In this document: positions 55,771 to 64,000 of the stretch, one piece after another
Layout of the letters: each line of letters opens with the position of its first letter
Position numbering within the stretch: position 1 is the first letter of the stretch
DNA from: Pseudomonadota bacterium
GTDB taxonomy: Bacteria; Pseudomonadota; Alphaproteobacteria; Acetobacterales; Acetobacteraceae
NCBI GenBank assembly: GCA_021781835.1
Contig: JAJXWD010000005.1
Coordinates: 57,896-121,895, forward strand
Direction: 5' to 3'
DNA length: 64,000 bases
Made by a program: the position numbers and the translations under genes
The notes under the pieces: model-generated
Seen by the model: only the letters and a program-made list of their open reading frames with translations
What the model was told of the DNA's origin: nothing
Database searches by the model: none

Positions 55771-57999
55771 ATGCGCCTGCCCGCCCTCATCGTGTTTTTG
55801 GTCCTGCTGCTGCCTTGCGCGGCCGGTGCCGCCGCGCCCACCCCAGCCGCGCCGGCCGCGGCCGCGATCATTCCCGGCTCGCCGCTCGCGGTGCTGGCCG
55901 CCAAGGCCGCCGCCACGCCCGCCCCCACCCCCGATACCGACACCCCCTTTGGCACCAGCGCGCTGGGCTTTGCCCCCGGCGCCGCGCTGGCCGGCGAGAC
56001 GGTGGGCGCGCTCGGGCGGTTTTTGACCAATCTGCACAACGCCACGCGGCTAACCCCCGTGGTGAGCTGGGCCGCCAGCCTGCCGGGCCAGCCCGCGCAC
56101 CGGGCCGCCTTGCTGGCGTTCGCGCGGGCGCTGGGCAGCACCTTGCTGCCCGCCCTGGCCGGCTGGGCCATCCTCGCCCGCCTGCTGCGCCGGCCCTTGG
56201 CCTGGTGCGCGCGCAAGGCGCGGCCATTGCCCCGCGAATTTTTGCCCGATGCCGACAATCAGGGCCTGGCCGATGCCGAGGCCGGCGCCAGCGAGGCGCA
56301 GGGCGCGCCGCGCGTGTCGGTACAGGCCTGGGCCCGGCGGCTGAGCTTCGCGCTGCTGGCCATGCTGGTCCGGCTGCTGCCGCTGCTGGGCTTTGCGCTG
56401 GGGCTGGGCGGGCTGCTGGCGCTGGGCGTGCCCGGCTCGCGCGCGGGCACGCTGTTCGTGGTTGGGCTGGGCAACGGGTTTTTGCTGTGGCGCGGCGCGC
56501 TGCTGGCGCTGGATGTGCTGGTGGCCCCGGCCGCGCCGAGCCTGCGGCTGGTGCAGCTGGCCACGCCGCGCGCGCAATGGGCACGCAGCTGGGGGGGCAT
56601 GCTGCTGGGCACCGTGTTCGCCGGCTATTGCCTGGTTTCCACGACCGAGATTTTGGGCCTCGACCGGGTGGCCGCCGCCGCCTTGACCAAGCTGGTGGTG
56701 CTGGTGGTGCATATAGAGGTGGCGCTGGCGGTGTGGCAGGGGCGCCGGCCGGTGGCGCGCTGGCTGTGCGGCGCGCCCGGCCGGGCCGGGGTGGGCGCCG
56801 ATTTGCGCCGCCGGCTGGGCGCGGTGTGGCACTGGCCGGTGATGATTTATGTGCTGGCGCTGTGGCTGGCCTGGGCCGGGGGCGTGGCCAATGCCCAGGC
56901 CGCGATGCTGCGCTTTGTGCTGGTGCCGGTGGTGGGGCTGGTGCTGGGGCGGCTGGCCTGGGCCGGGCTGGTGCTGGCGCTGGAGCGTATTTTGCCGCCC
57001 CACCATCACGAGGCCGATGCCCCGCCCCCGCGCCACCCGCTGCTGCATGCCCGCGCGCGGGCTTATCTGCCGTTCATGCGCCTGGTGCTGGGCGCGGTGG
57101 TTTTGCTCGGCACGCTGCTGCTGGTGTTGCAGGGCTGGGGCATTGGCGTGCTGGGCTGGCTGCTGGCCGACCCGCTGAGTCATGCGCTGATGGCCGCGCT
57201 GGTCTCGGTGGCGGTGACGGTGGCGCTGGCGCTGGCACTGTGGGAGGGCTTCAACATCGCGCTGCAAACCCGCATAGAGCGGCTGACGGCGGCGGGGCGG
57301 ACGCGGCAATCGGCCCGGCTGCGCACGCTGCGCCCGATGCTGCGCACGCTGGTGGCCATTATCGTCGGCACGGTGGCGGGGCTGACGGGGCTGGCCCAGA
57401 TCGGGGTGAATGCCACGGGGCTGGTGGCGGGCGCCTCGGTGATCGGCATCGCGGTGGGGTTTGGCAGCCAGAAGCTGGTGCAGGATGTGATCACCGGGCT
57501 GTTTCTGCTGCTCGAGGACGCCTTGCAGGTGGGGGATTATGTGTCGGTCGGCGGGCTGAACGGGGTGGTGGAGCAGCTCTCCATCCGCACCATCAGGCTG
57601 CGCGGCAATGACGGCTCGCTCAACATCATCCCGTTCTCCTCGGTCGGCACCGTGACCAACATGACGCGCGATTTCTCTTATGCCGCCTTTTCGGTGCAGG
57701 TGGAGTACCATGCCGACCCGCGCCAGGTGTTTGGCATCATCCGCGAGGTGGCGGCCGAGCTGCGCGAGGATGAGGCCTTTGGCCCGATGATCCGCGATGA
57801 GTTGCAGCTTTACGGGCTCGATGAGCTCTCGATGAACGGCATGGTGTTCACCGGGCGGATCCGCACCGGGCCGGGCCAGCATTGGGCGGTGCGGCGCGAA
57901 TTTTATGCCCGGCTCAAGCCCCGGCTCGATGCGGCGGGGGTGGCGTTTCCCTACAGCTATTATTTCACGCCGCCAGCGGCCCAAAACCAAACGAAGTGA
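55771..57999 (+). CDS. Large MscS-family mechanosensitive channel
   Basis: A 742-residue membrane protein with a Sec signal (MRLPALIVFLVLLLPCAAGA), a periplasmic segment to ~110 and eight or more transmembrane stretches. The pore-lining TM3 and beta domain follow: GASVIGIAVGFGSQKLVQDVITGLFLLLEDALQVGDYVSV (~555-595) and NIIPFSSVGTVTNMTRDF. It relieves hypo-osmotic pressure. Length places it among YbdG/KefA-like MscS paralogs. The very Ala/Leu/Gly-rich coding sequence explains large spurious frames on both strands. An inverted repeat (GGAATTT-C-AAATTCC) lies at 55707-55721 in the divergent promoter gap. Confidence 0.9.
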   Translation: MRLPALIVFLVLLLPCAAGAAAPTPAAPAAAAIIPGSPLAVLAAKAAATPAPTPDTDTPFGTSALGFAPGAALAGETVGALGRFLTNLHNATRLTPVVSWAASLPGQPAHRAALLAFARALGSTLLPALAGWAILARLLRRPLAWCARKARPLPREFLPDADNQGLADAEAGASEAQGAPRVSVQAWARRLSFALLAMLVRLLPLLGFALGLGGLLALGVPGSRAGTLFVVGLGNGFLLWRGALLALDVLVAPAAPSLRLVQLATPRAQWARSWGGMLLGTVFAGYCLVSTTEILGLDRVAAAALTKLVVLVVHIEVALAVWQGRRPVARWLCGAPGRAGVGADLRRRLGAVWHWPVMIYVLALWLAWAGGVANAQAAMLRFVLVPVVGLVLGRLAWAGLVLALERILPPHHHEADAPPPRHPLLHARARAYLPFMRLVLGAVVLLGTLLLVLQGWGIGVLGWLLADPLSHALMAALVSVAVTVALALALWEGFNIALQTRIERLTAAGRTRQSARLRTLRPMLRTLVAIIVGTVAGLTGLAQIGVNATGLVAGASVIGIAVGFGSQKLVQDVITGLFLLLEDALQVGDYVSVGGLNGVVEQLSIRTIRLRGNDGSLNIIPFSSVGTVTNMTRDFSYAAFSVQVEYHADPRQVFGIIREVAAELREDEAFGPMIRDELQLYGLDELSMNGMVFTGRIRTGPGQHWAVRREFYARLKPRLDAAGVAFPYSYYFTPPAAQNQTK

Positions 58000-58013
58000 C
58001 GCCGTGCGGGGGG

Positions 58014-58769
58014 TTAGCGGGAGGCGTCATGGCGCACCCGCGCCTGCCGGTGCAACGAGCCGGTGATGTCGGCGAAAACCCGCCGCCCCGCGCGCTTGGC
58101 GCGGGCGGGCATGATGCCGTGCACCGCCTTGCTGGCCTCGGCGATGGTGACGCCGGCGAAATGCGGCGCTAGGCGCGCGCCCAGCGCCTCGGTGGCGCCG
58201 AACAGGCCGAGCAGCGGCGGCCAGGAGACCGGCAGGGCGTAGAGCGCGTCACGCTGGGCCTCGACCTGGAAAAAGGCGCTGGTGAGCAGCCGGGCGATCT
58301 GGCGCTCGGAATAGGGCTCGCCATGGCCGAACGGGGTTTTTTCGGCATAGGCCCAGAGGCCGCGCCGGCTGGGGGTGACCACGATCAGCCGGCCATCATC
58401 GCGCAACAGGCGCCAGGCCTCGCGCAGATAGCGCCTCGCGCTGTCGGCATGTTCGAGCCCATGCACGATGAGGAGACGGTCGAACGATAAATCGGGGAAG
58501 GGAAGGCTGTCTTCGTCGCCGGTGCAGGCGAGGCCGGGGCGGCCGGCGGGCCAGGGCGCGGGACCCATGGCGGCGGGGGAAAAGGCAATGGTGCGCCGCG
58601 CGCCCCCCGCCCAGAGCGGCAGATACGGCCCGGTGAAGCCAAGACCCAGAATGTCCAGCCCGCGCGCCTCGGGCCAGAGGCCGGCCAGCGACGCGCCCAG
58701 CCGCGCCGCCACCTTGCGGCCCAGGGGCGTGGCATAAAATCCGGCGACGTCTCGTGCATCGATGGCCAT
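58014..58769 (-). CDS. Class I SAM-dependent methyltransferase
   Basis: A 251-residue methyltransferase-like protein. The SAM-binding region is LDILGLGFTGPYLPLWAGGARRTIAFSP (less canonical than GxGxG) with CTGDEDSLPFPDLSFDRLLIVHGLEH, followed by YLREAWRLLRDDGRLIVVTP, which is the Methyltransf_11 pattern. Its position divergent to glyoxalase II is conserved in several alphaproteobacteria as I recall, but the substrate is unknown. Confidence 0.82.
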   Translation of the reverse strand: MAIDARDVAGFYATPLGRKVAARLGASLAGLWPEARGLDILGLGFTGPYLPLWAGGARRTIAFSPAAMGPAPWPAGRPGLACTGDEDSLPFPDLSFDRLLIVHGLEHADSARRYLREAWRLLRDDGRLIVVTPSRRGLWAYAEKTPFGHGEPYSERQIARLLTSAFFQVEAQRDALYALPVSWPPLLGLFGATEALGARLAPHFAGVTIAEASKAVHGIMPARAKRAGRRVFADITGSLHRQARVRHDASR

Positions 58770-58809
58770 TGCGCCTATATAACCCCAACTGACGGAAGGA
58801 GCGACAGAG

Positions 58810-59535
58810 ATGACCGTGAACCTGCGGGCCGTGCCGATGTTTTCGGATAATTATGCCTGGATTCTGCGCGAACCCATCTCGGGGCTGGTGGGGGTGGTGG
58901 ATCCGGGCGAGGCCGGGCCGGTGGCAGACGCGCTGCGCGCGGAGGAAGGGCGGCTGGATTTCATTTTTCTCACCCACCACCATGCCGACCATATTGGCGG
59001 GGCGGACGAGCTGCGCGCGGCGTTTGGGGCCAAGATTGTCGGGTTCAAGGGCGATGAGGCGCGGCTACCCAGGCTCGATCTGGCGGTGGGCGAGGGCGAT
59101 GCGGTGCCCTTTGGCGCGGCCAGCCTGCGGGTGATCGAGGTGCCGGGCCATACGCTTGGGCATATCGCCTATTATATCGAGGACGGGCATATTCTGCTGC
59201 CCGGCGATACGCTGTTTTCGCTCGGCTGCGGACGGCTGTTCGAGGGCACGGCCGAGCAGATGTTCTCATCGTTCGCCAAGTTCGGGCCGCTGCCCGACGA
59301 TACGCTGGTGGCCTGCGCCCATGAATACACCGCCTCGAACGCCAAATTCGCCCTGCACGCGGACCCGGCCAACGCGGCGCTGATCTCGCGCGCGGCCGAA
59401 ATCAGCGCGCTGCGCGCGGCCGGGCTGGCGACGATTCCGGTGACGATGGGGATGGAGCGCGACACCAACCCGTTTTTGCGCGCGCAATCGGCCGAGGCGT
59501 TTGGCCTGCTGCGCGCGGCCAAGGACAGGTTTTAG
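58810..59535 (+). CDS. gloB: Hydroxyacylglutathione hydrolase (glyoxalase II)
   Basis: Hydrolyses S-lactoylglutathione in methylglyoxal detoxification. The 241-residue metallo-beta-lactamase-fold protein has THHHADHIGG (55-64), EVPGHTLGHIAYY, LLPGDTLFSLGCGRLFEG and CAHEYTASNAKF, the glyoxalase-II signature. GGAAGGAGC lies upstream. Confidence 0.94.
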   Translation: MTVNLRAVPMFSDNYAWILREPISGLVGVVDPGEAGPVADALRAEEGRLDFIFLTHHHADHIGGADELRAAFGAKIVGFKGDEARLPRLDLAVGEGDAVPFGAASLRVIEVPGHTLGHIAYYIEDGHILLPGDTLFSLGCGRLFEGTAEQMFSSFAKFGPLPDDTLVACAHEYTASNAKFALHADPANAALISRAAEISALRAAGLATIPVTMGMERDTNPFLRAQSAEAFGLLRAAKDRF

Positions 59536-59551
59536 ATCAGGCGGGCTGAAC

Positions 59552-60949
59552 TCAAGGGCTGGGCAGGACGCGCCCCGGCTTGCGGGGGGTGAAGGCGCAG
59601 ACCTGGTAAGGCTGCACCGCCCGCGCGCCCGCCATGCGCATGAGGGTGGTTTGCAGGACGCATGAAGGCAGATGCGCGCGGGTGACCAGCAGGCCCGGCG
59701 TACTGGGCAGCATGGCTGGAGACGTGCCGGTGAGATCGGCCCAGCGCGGCGTGAACCCGATGATGCGCAGCCCCGGCGGGCCGTAAAAGGCGAGTTCCGA
59801 GGCCAGGGCGTAATCATCGGCGGTGATGTAGGGGGCTTTGAGGGCCGCGACCTCGGCCGTGAGGGCGCGCCAGCCGCTGAGCTGAAGGGCGATGGGGTCC
59901 AGGCGCGGCGACAAGGGCAGGGCCAGGGTGAGCGCCTGGGCATAAGCCAGCCCCGAGACCCCAAACCCCAGCGCCAGGGCGGGGGTGAACCAGCGCCGGA
60001 GCGCGGGCGCGGGCGGCAGGGCGGCCGCGATGACCAGCGAAGGGTAGAGAATGGCCAGCCAGTTGGCCTGCACGCGGCCGGTGAGCACATGCTCGAACAT
60101 GACCGCCGCCGGGATGAGGGTGAGCCAGAGCAGCAGGCCCGCGGCGGGCGAGCGGAAATGGCGCAGCCGCCAGGTGCCGGCCAGGGCCAGCACGAAAATA
60201 CCGGGCGTGAGCAGGCCGAGCTGGCCGAGGAGCAGCTCGGTCAGGAATTGCACGGAGCGGGCGGGCTTGAAGCCATCGACCCGGCCGCCCTGCTTGGCGT
60301 AGCTGACCCAGTGATGGGCGGCGTTCCAGGCGATGTCGGGGGCGAAGAGCAGCAGGGCCAGGGCGGCGGCCAGCCAGGGCCAGGGGGTACGCAGCCGCAG
60401 GCGGCCCCAGGGGCTGGCGAGCAGCCAGAAAAACGCCGCGATGAGAAACAGCAGCGCGGTGTATTTGGAGAGCAGCGCCAGCCCCATGGCGAGCCCGGCC
60501 GCCAGCCACCAGCGGCGCCGCCCGGTTTGGATGAGGCGCGCGACCGCGTTGAGGGCGGCCGACCAGAACAGGAGGAGCGGCGTGTCGGGGGTGATGATGA
60601 TGGCGCCGGCGCCGATCAGCAGGGTCGCGTTCATCAGCAGCGCGGCACGCCAGCCCGGTTTTTGGGCGGGAAACAGGCGGTCGGCGGCATCCCACACGAG
60701 CAGCGAGCCCAGCAGCGCGGAAAGCGGCGCCAGCAGCCGCACGCCCAGCGCGGTTTTGCCCCCCAGCGCCTCGCCCGCGCGGATGAACAGCGCCACCATC
60801 GGCGGGTGGTCGTAATAGCCGGGCTGGAGATGCGCGGCCCAGAGGGCGTAATAGGCCTCGTCGGGCGCCAGATCGAGCCGGGCGGCGACGAGGAGGCGGA
60901 GCAGGGTGAGCGCGGCCAGCGCCCCACCGATGAGCCAGCGCGCGCGCAT
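59552..60949 (-). CDS. GT39/ArnT-like membrane glycosyltransferase
   Basis: A 465-residue polytopic GT-C enzyme; the start at 60949 (MRARWLIGGALAALTLL) replaces a track ORF running into the upstream gene. The catalytic first-loop acidic motif LDLAPDEAYYALWAAHLQPGYYDHPPMVALF and eight or more hydrophobic helices mark the dolichyl/undecaprenyl-phosphate sugar transferase group. It would move a sugar from a polyprenyl phosphate to lipid A, a glycan or a protein. It starts 7 bp after the GT2-GtrA gene, which likely makes its donor. Confidence 0.82.
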   Translation of the reverse strand: MRARWLIGGALAALTLLRLLVAARLDLAPDEAYYALWAAHLQPGYYDHPPMVALFIRAGEALGGKTALGVRLLAPLSALLGSLLVWDAADRLFPAQKPGWRAALLMNATLLIGAGAIIITPDTPLLLFWSAALNAVARLIQTGRRRWWLAAGLAMGLALLSKYTALLFLIAAFFWLLASPWGRLRLRTPWPWLAAALALLLFAPDIAWNAAHHWVSYAKQGGRVDGFKPARSVQFLTELLLGQLGLLTPGIFVLALAGTWRLRHFRSPAAGLLLWLTLIPAAVMFEHVLTGRVQANWLAILYPSLVIAAALPPAPALRRWFTPALALGFGVSGLAYAQALTLALPLSPRLDPIALQLSGWRALTAEVAALKAPYITADDYALASELAFYGPPGLRIIGFTPRWADLTGTSPAMLPSTPGLLVTRAHLPSCVLQTTLMRMAGARAVQPYQVCAFTPRKPGRVLPSP

Positions 60950-60956
60950 GGCCGCC

Positions 60957-62039
60957 CTACCGCACCCGCCAGACGAGCGTGGCGGAGACGGCGTAATTCC
61001 ACACCACCCCCACCACCGCGCCCGCCGCGCCCGCCGCCAGCCCATGGCCGTTTTCGGCATAGAGCGTGTTGGCGATGCCGATATTGGCGATGGCGCCCAG
61101 CCCGCACACCAGCATGAACAGCACCAGCCCGCGCCAGGCCCGCGCGCCCTTGAGCCGGTTGGCGCGGTAGGTGAGCTGGTTGTTCAGCTCGAAATTGGCC
61201 GCCATGGCGGCGATGGTGCCGATGGTCTGGGCCGCCGAAAAGCCGAGCCCGGCGCCGCGCGCGGCCTCGAGCACCACCAGATTGACCAGCACGCCCAGCG
61301 CGCCCACCAGCGCGAAGGCGATGAAGCGCAGCGGCACCACGCCGCCCAGCAGCCGGTCGAGCAGCATGCCGGCGAATTGCAGCATGACCAGAATGTCGAG
61401 CTTGCTCTCGCCGGTCTGGCGGGGGCGGAATTTATAGGGGATCTCGGCCACCTGGAGCGGGGTGGGCGAGGCCATGACCAGATCGAGCAGGATTTTGAAG
61501 CCCTGGCCGTTGAGGCGCCGGGCCAGCTGCTCGAACAGCGCGCGGCGGGTGAGGAAAAAGCCCGACATGGGGTCGGTGATGGCGGTGTGGGTGAATTTTT
61601 GCGCCCAGCCTATGCCGGTCTCGGAAAGCTTGACCCGCAAGGGCGAGGACAAGCCCGATGAATCACCGCCCTCGACATGGCGCGAGCCAATGGCCATGTC
61701 GGCGCCCTGCCGCACGGCCTGGAGCATCAGGGGCAGGCGGGTTTCATCGTGCTGGAGGTCACCATCGATGACGGCGACATGATCGGCGGAGGAGGACAGC
61801 GCGCCCTCGATGACGGCGGAAGACAGGCCGCGCCGCCCGATGCGGCGGAGGCAACGCACCCGCGCATCGGTCTGGGCGAGGCGCCGGGCTTCGGCGGCCG
61901 TGCCGTCGGGACTGTCGTCATCGACGAACACCACCTCCCAGCTGATGCCGGTGAGCGCGGCATCGAGCGCCGCCACCATGGGGGCGACGTTGGCGCGCTC
62001 GTTATAGCACGGCACCACGACGGTGAGGGCAAGCGACAT
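60957..62039 (-). CDS. Dolichol-phosphate-mannosyltransferase-like GT2 fused to GtrA domain
   Basis: A 360-residue fusion. The GT2 N-terminal half has VVVPCYNERANVAPMV, the nucleotide-sugar FVDDDSPDGTAAEA, DGDLQHDETRLP and GSRHVEGGDSSG. From ~235 the GtrA membrane domain follows with four helices (FIAFALVGALGVLVNLVVLE, AANFELNNQLTYR). It would load a sugar on undecaprenyl phosphate and flip it for the GT39 partner. It lies between the peroxiredoxin gene and the GT39 gene on the same strand. Confidence 0.87.
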   Translation of the reverse strand: MSLALTVVVPCYNERANVAPMVAALDAALTGISWEVVFVDDDSPDGTAAEARRLAQTDARVRCLRRIGRRGLSSAVIEGALSSSADHVAVIDGDLQHDETRLPLMLQAVRQGADMAIGSRHVEGGDSSGLSSPLRVKLSETGIGWAQKFTHTAITDPMSGFFLTRRALFEQLARRLNGQGFKILLDLVMASPTPLQVAEIPYKFRPRQTGESKLDILVMLQFAGMLLDRLLGGVVPLRFIAFALVGALGVLVNLVVLEAARGAGLGFSAAQTIGTIAAMAANFELNNQLTYRANRLKGARAWRGLVLFMLVCGLGAIANIGIANTLYAENGHGLAAGAAGAVVGVVWNYAVSATLVWRVR

Positions 62040-62051
62040 GGGCGCCGGCCT

Positions 62052-62531
62052 TCAGAGCGCTTCGAGCACCGCCTCGGCGCGGCTGACCTCGAAGCCGCCC
62101 GGCTCCTCGACGAACAGGCGGGTGACCACGCCATCCTCGGCGATGAGCGCGAAACGCTGGCTGCGCACGCCCATGCCGCGCGCCGTGAGGTCGAGCTCCA
62201 GCCCCAGCGCCTTGGTGAAGGCGGCCGAGCCATCGGCCAGCATGATGACGGCGTCAGCGGATTTCTGGTCCTTGGCCCAGGCGCCGAGCACGAAGGCGTC
62301 GTTGACCGCCAGGCAGACGATGCGCTCGACCCCCTTGGCCTTGAACTCGGGCGCCAGCTTGACGAAGCCCGGCACATGCTTGGCCGAGCAGGTGGGGGTG
62401 AAGGCACCCGGCACCGCGAACAGCACCACTTTGCCCTGGCCCAGAATCTCGGCCGTGTCGGCCTCGCGCGGGCCTTCGCCCGTGGCGACCATGAGCTTCA
62501 TGGCAGGTAATTTGTCGCCCAGTTTGATCAT
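62052..62531 (-). CDS. Peroxiredoxin (Prx5/AhpE-like)
   Basis: A 159-residue thiol peroxidase; MIKLGDKLPAMKL at 62531 is the usual start. The peroxidatic Cys48 sits in PGAFTPTCSAKHVPGF, the Prx5 signature. LGLELDLTARGMGVRSQRFALIAEDG and VEEPGGFEVSRAE are typical. It reduces peroxides with thiol partners. It leads the minus-strand unit containing the two glycosyltransferases, 12 bp before the GT2-GtrA gene. Confidence 0.92.
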   Translation of the reverse strand: MIKLGDKLPAMKLMVATGEGPREADTAEILGQGKVVLFAVPGAFTPTCSAKHVPGFVKLAPEFKAKGVERIVCLAVNDAFVLGAWAKDQKSADAVIMLADGSAAFTKALGLELDLTARGMGVRSQRFALIAEDGVVTRLFVEEPGGFEVSRAEAVLEAL

Positions 62532-62715
62532 GCGGTCCCCGCTTGGCAATGATGGGAAGCGCGCCGCCGGGACCGAGCCGCCAGCCAGGCGGTGGCGCCC
62601 GCGCGCGCTCCAGATTACGGCTTCGTAGCCGAACTGGCCGCTTTGGTGAAGAGCGCCCCGCGCGCGCCATGTTCGGGGCTGGCGGGCGGGCGAGGCAGTG
62701 CCTTATATTAGGGCC

Positions 62716-63297
62716 ATGAGCGCACGAGATGACAAATCCGCCCCCCCCTGGCTGACCGGCCAGATCTTGATTGCCATGCCCGCGATGAGCGACACGCGCT
62801 TCGCCCAGAGCGTGATTTTCATGTGCGCCCACAGCGCCGAGGGGGCGATGGGGGTGGTGGTGAACAAGCCGCTCAAGAACCAGAAATTTCCCGAGCTGCT
62901 GCGCCAGCTGGGCGTGCAGCCCGCGCCGCCCCTGCGCGAGATTGCCCTGGGGGCCGGCGGGCCGGTGGACGATACGCGCGGCTTTGTGCTGCACACCGCC
63001 GACTGGTCCTCGGAGGCCAGCCTGGATGTGGACGGCACGCATCTGCTCACCGCCAGCCTGGATGTTTTGCAGGCGATCGCCGAGGGCGGCGGGCCGGCCA
63101 AGGCGCGGTTGGTGCTGGGCTATGCGGGCTGGGGCGCCGGGCAGCTGGAGGAGGAGATTTTGCAAAATGCCTGGCTGACCGTGCCGGCAGACGACGCCAT
63201 CATGTTCGATGCCAGGAACGAAGCCAAATGGGCGCGGGCGCTGGGGGTACTCAAGATCGACCCGGCGATGCTCTCGGGCGCGGCGGGGCACGCATGA
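62716..63297 (+). CDS. YqgE/AlgH family protein
   Basis: A 193-residue protein of the DUF179 family. Start at 62716 (MSARDDKSAPP). LTGQILIAMPAMSDTRFAQSVIFMCAHSAEGAMGVVVNKPL and GYAGWGAGQLEEEILQNAWL are family blocks. The function is unknown, though homologs sit near the Holliday-junction resolvase gene ruvX in many bacteria. Its stop overlaps rdgB by 4 bp. Confidence 0.9.
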   Translation: MSARDDKSAPPWLTGQILIAMPAMSDTRFAQSVIFMCAHSAEGAMGVVVNKPLKNQKFPELLRQLGVQPAPPLREIALGAGGPVDDTRGFVLHTADWSSEASLDVDGTHLLTASLDVLQAIAEGGGPAKARLVLGYAGWGAGQLEEEILQNAWLTVPADDAIMFDARNEAKWARALGVLKIDPAMLSGAAGHA

Positions 63298-63878
63298 AGA
63301 CGCTGGTGATCGCCACGCGTAATGAGGGCAAGCTGCGGGAATTTTCGCCGCTGCTGGCGCCGCTGGGATTTGCGCTGAAAAGCGCCGGCGCGTTGGGGCT
63401 GCCGGAGCCCGAGGAAAGCGCGCCGGATTTCGCGGGCAATGCGCGCATCAAGGCCCTGGCGGCGGCGCGGGGCGCGGGGCTGGCGGCCCTGGCCGATGAT
63501 TCGGGCCTGAGCGTGGCGGCGCTGGGCGGGGCGCCGGGCGTGCACTCGGCGCGCTATGCGGGGGGCGATTATCCCGCCGCCTTTGCGCGCATTCTCAAGG
63601 CCGTGGCGGAAACCGGCGAGGCGCGGGCGCATTTTACCGCCGCGCTGTGTCTGGCGCTGCCCGACGGTACCACGCATACTTATGTGGGCGAGGCGCATGG
63701 GCATATCGCGCCCGCGCCGCGCGGGGCGGGCGGGTTCGGCTATGACCCGATTTTCATTCCCGATGGGTATGAGATGAGCTTTGCCGAGCTGGGGGCGGAG
63801 AAAGAGCGCATCAGCCACCGCGCCAAGGCCTTTGCGCAGCTGGCGGCGGCGCTGGCGGCCGGCACTATAAAGATTTGA
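63294..63878 (+). CDS. rdgB: dITP/XTP pyrophosphatase RdgB (HAM1 family)
   Basis: Removes non-canonical purine nucleotides. Start at 63294 (MKTLVIATRNEGKLREF), 194 residues. Family motifs: TRNEGKLREFSPLL (8-21), ADDSGLSVAALGGAPGVHSARYAG, GGFGYDPIFIPDG and SHRAKA. The IS630-type element begins only a few bases after its stop. Confidence 0.94.
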   Translation: MKTLVIATRNEGKLREFSPLLAPLGFALKSAGALGLPEPEESAPDFAGNARIKALAAARGAGLAALADDSGLSVAALGGAPGVHSARYAGGDYPAAFARILKAVAETGEARAHFTAALCLALPDGTTHTYVGEAHGHIAPAPRGAGGFGYDPIFIPDGYEMSFAELGAEKERISHRAKAFAQLAAALAAGTIKI

Positions 63879-63886
63879 AATTATTA

Positions 63887-64000
63887 TAGTGATTCACAAT
63901 AACAATGTTACGTGCTAATATCCGCGGGCTTTGCGGAGTTGGATATGAGCTATAGCATTGATTTACGTGAACGCGTTGTGGGCTATGTGCGTGGTGGTGG
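63887..64000 (+). mobile_element. IS630-family insertion sequence, left end (truncated at window edge)
   Basis: Starts at a TA dinucleotide (63887-63888), the IS630 target, with AT-rich GTGATTCACAATAACAATG as the presumed left terminal repeat. A transposase start follows. It is visibly less GC-rich than the flanking genes. Only its first ~114 bp lie in the window, so the right end is unseen. Confidence 0.72.
63945..64000 (+). CDS. IS630-family transposase, N-terminal fragment
   Basis: MSYSIDLRERVVGYVRGGG is the typical opening of the helix-turn-helix region of IS630/Tc1-like transposases. The rest lies beyond the window, so it is not possible to say whether the element is intact or frameshifted. 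Confidence 0.82.
   Translation, partial: MSYSIDLRERVVGYVRGG

Noticed and set aside
55737-57611. 624-residue ORF overlapping the MscS gene, and the minus-strand 646-residue ORF at 56050-57990
   Set aside because: Both are alternative frames of an Ala/Leu-rich membrane gene whose real frame shows the MscS signature.

Overview
The window comes from a high-GC alphaproteobacterium. SspB, COQ9, a class I fumarase, a cluster-type TusA, quinone-linked Dld and a Hint_2-type protein are all compatible with that. The Hint_2 protein, the lactate and methylcitrate genes and the style of the intergenic palindromes make Acetobacteraceae or another Rhodospirillales lineage my best guess; no marker gene settles it. 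Gene density is normal chromosomal, no rRNA, tRNA, CRISPR or prophage was seen, and one IS630-type element starts at the right edge.

Left part (1-19 kb). A calpain-like cysteine protease fused to a Hint domain runs off the left edge and is absent from the ORF track because it is open-ended. Next come an ornithine decarboxylase with a long leader, a dimethylglycine/sarcosine dehydrogenase-type flavoprotein, a DeoR regulator, a CYTH-CHAD protein and a secreted acid phosphatase. A methylcitrate cluster (prpD-like, prpC, prpB) sits divergent to an Xre-family short-chain-acyl regulator. D-lactate dehydrogenase and lactate permease follow. A palindrome-containing repeat of about 104 bp occurs three times between 8 and 23 kb.

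Middle (19-43 kb). This part is mostly housekeeping: a periplasmic HtrA protease, Mrp, HolC, MutL with its endonuclease motif, a degenerate GGDEF-EAL protein, RsmD, RluB, a PuuD-like amidotransferase, TadA, RNase HII, a cobalamin riboswitch with BtuB, a CDF metal exporter followed by a 26-bp tandem repeat, a lytic transglycosylase, TypA, fumarase, SspB, a Fur-family protein, TusA, S21, peptide deformylase and COQ9. Two large composite palindromes fill the gaps beside RsmD/RluB and TypA.

Right part (43-64 kb). The most interesting locus is 43.8-46.8 kb. A PlcP-type metallophosphoesterase and a GT4 glycosyltransferase (Agt-like) face a diacylglycerol-kinase-family gene across a Pho-box-like triple repeat. 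Together they could turn phospholipid into diacylglycerol, then either glycosylate it or re-phosphorylate it under phosphate control. Malate dehydrogenase follows, then a compact five-gene polyamine operon (spuC, puuA-like, aguB, aguA, permease) that links functionally to the ornithine decarboxylase at the left and the PuuD-like protein in the middle. The end holds a HIG1-alkB-GNAT overlap operon, a large MscS channel, glyoxalase II, two membrane glycosyltransferases, peroxiredoxin, YqgE and RdgB, with the IS630-type element inserted just after rdgB.
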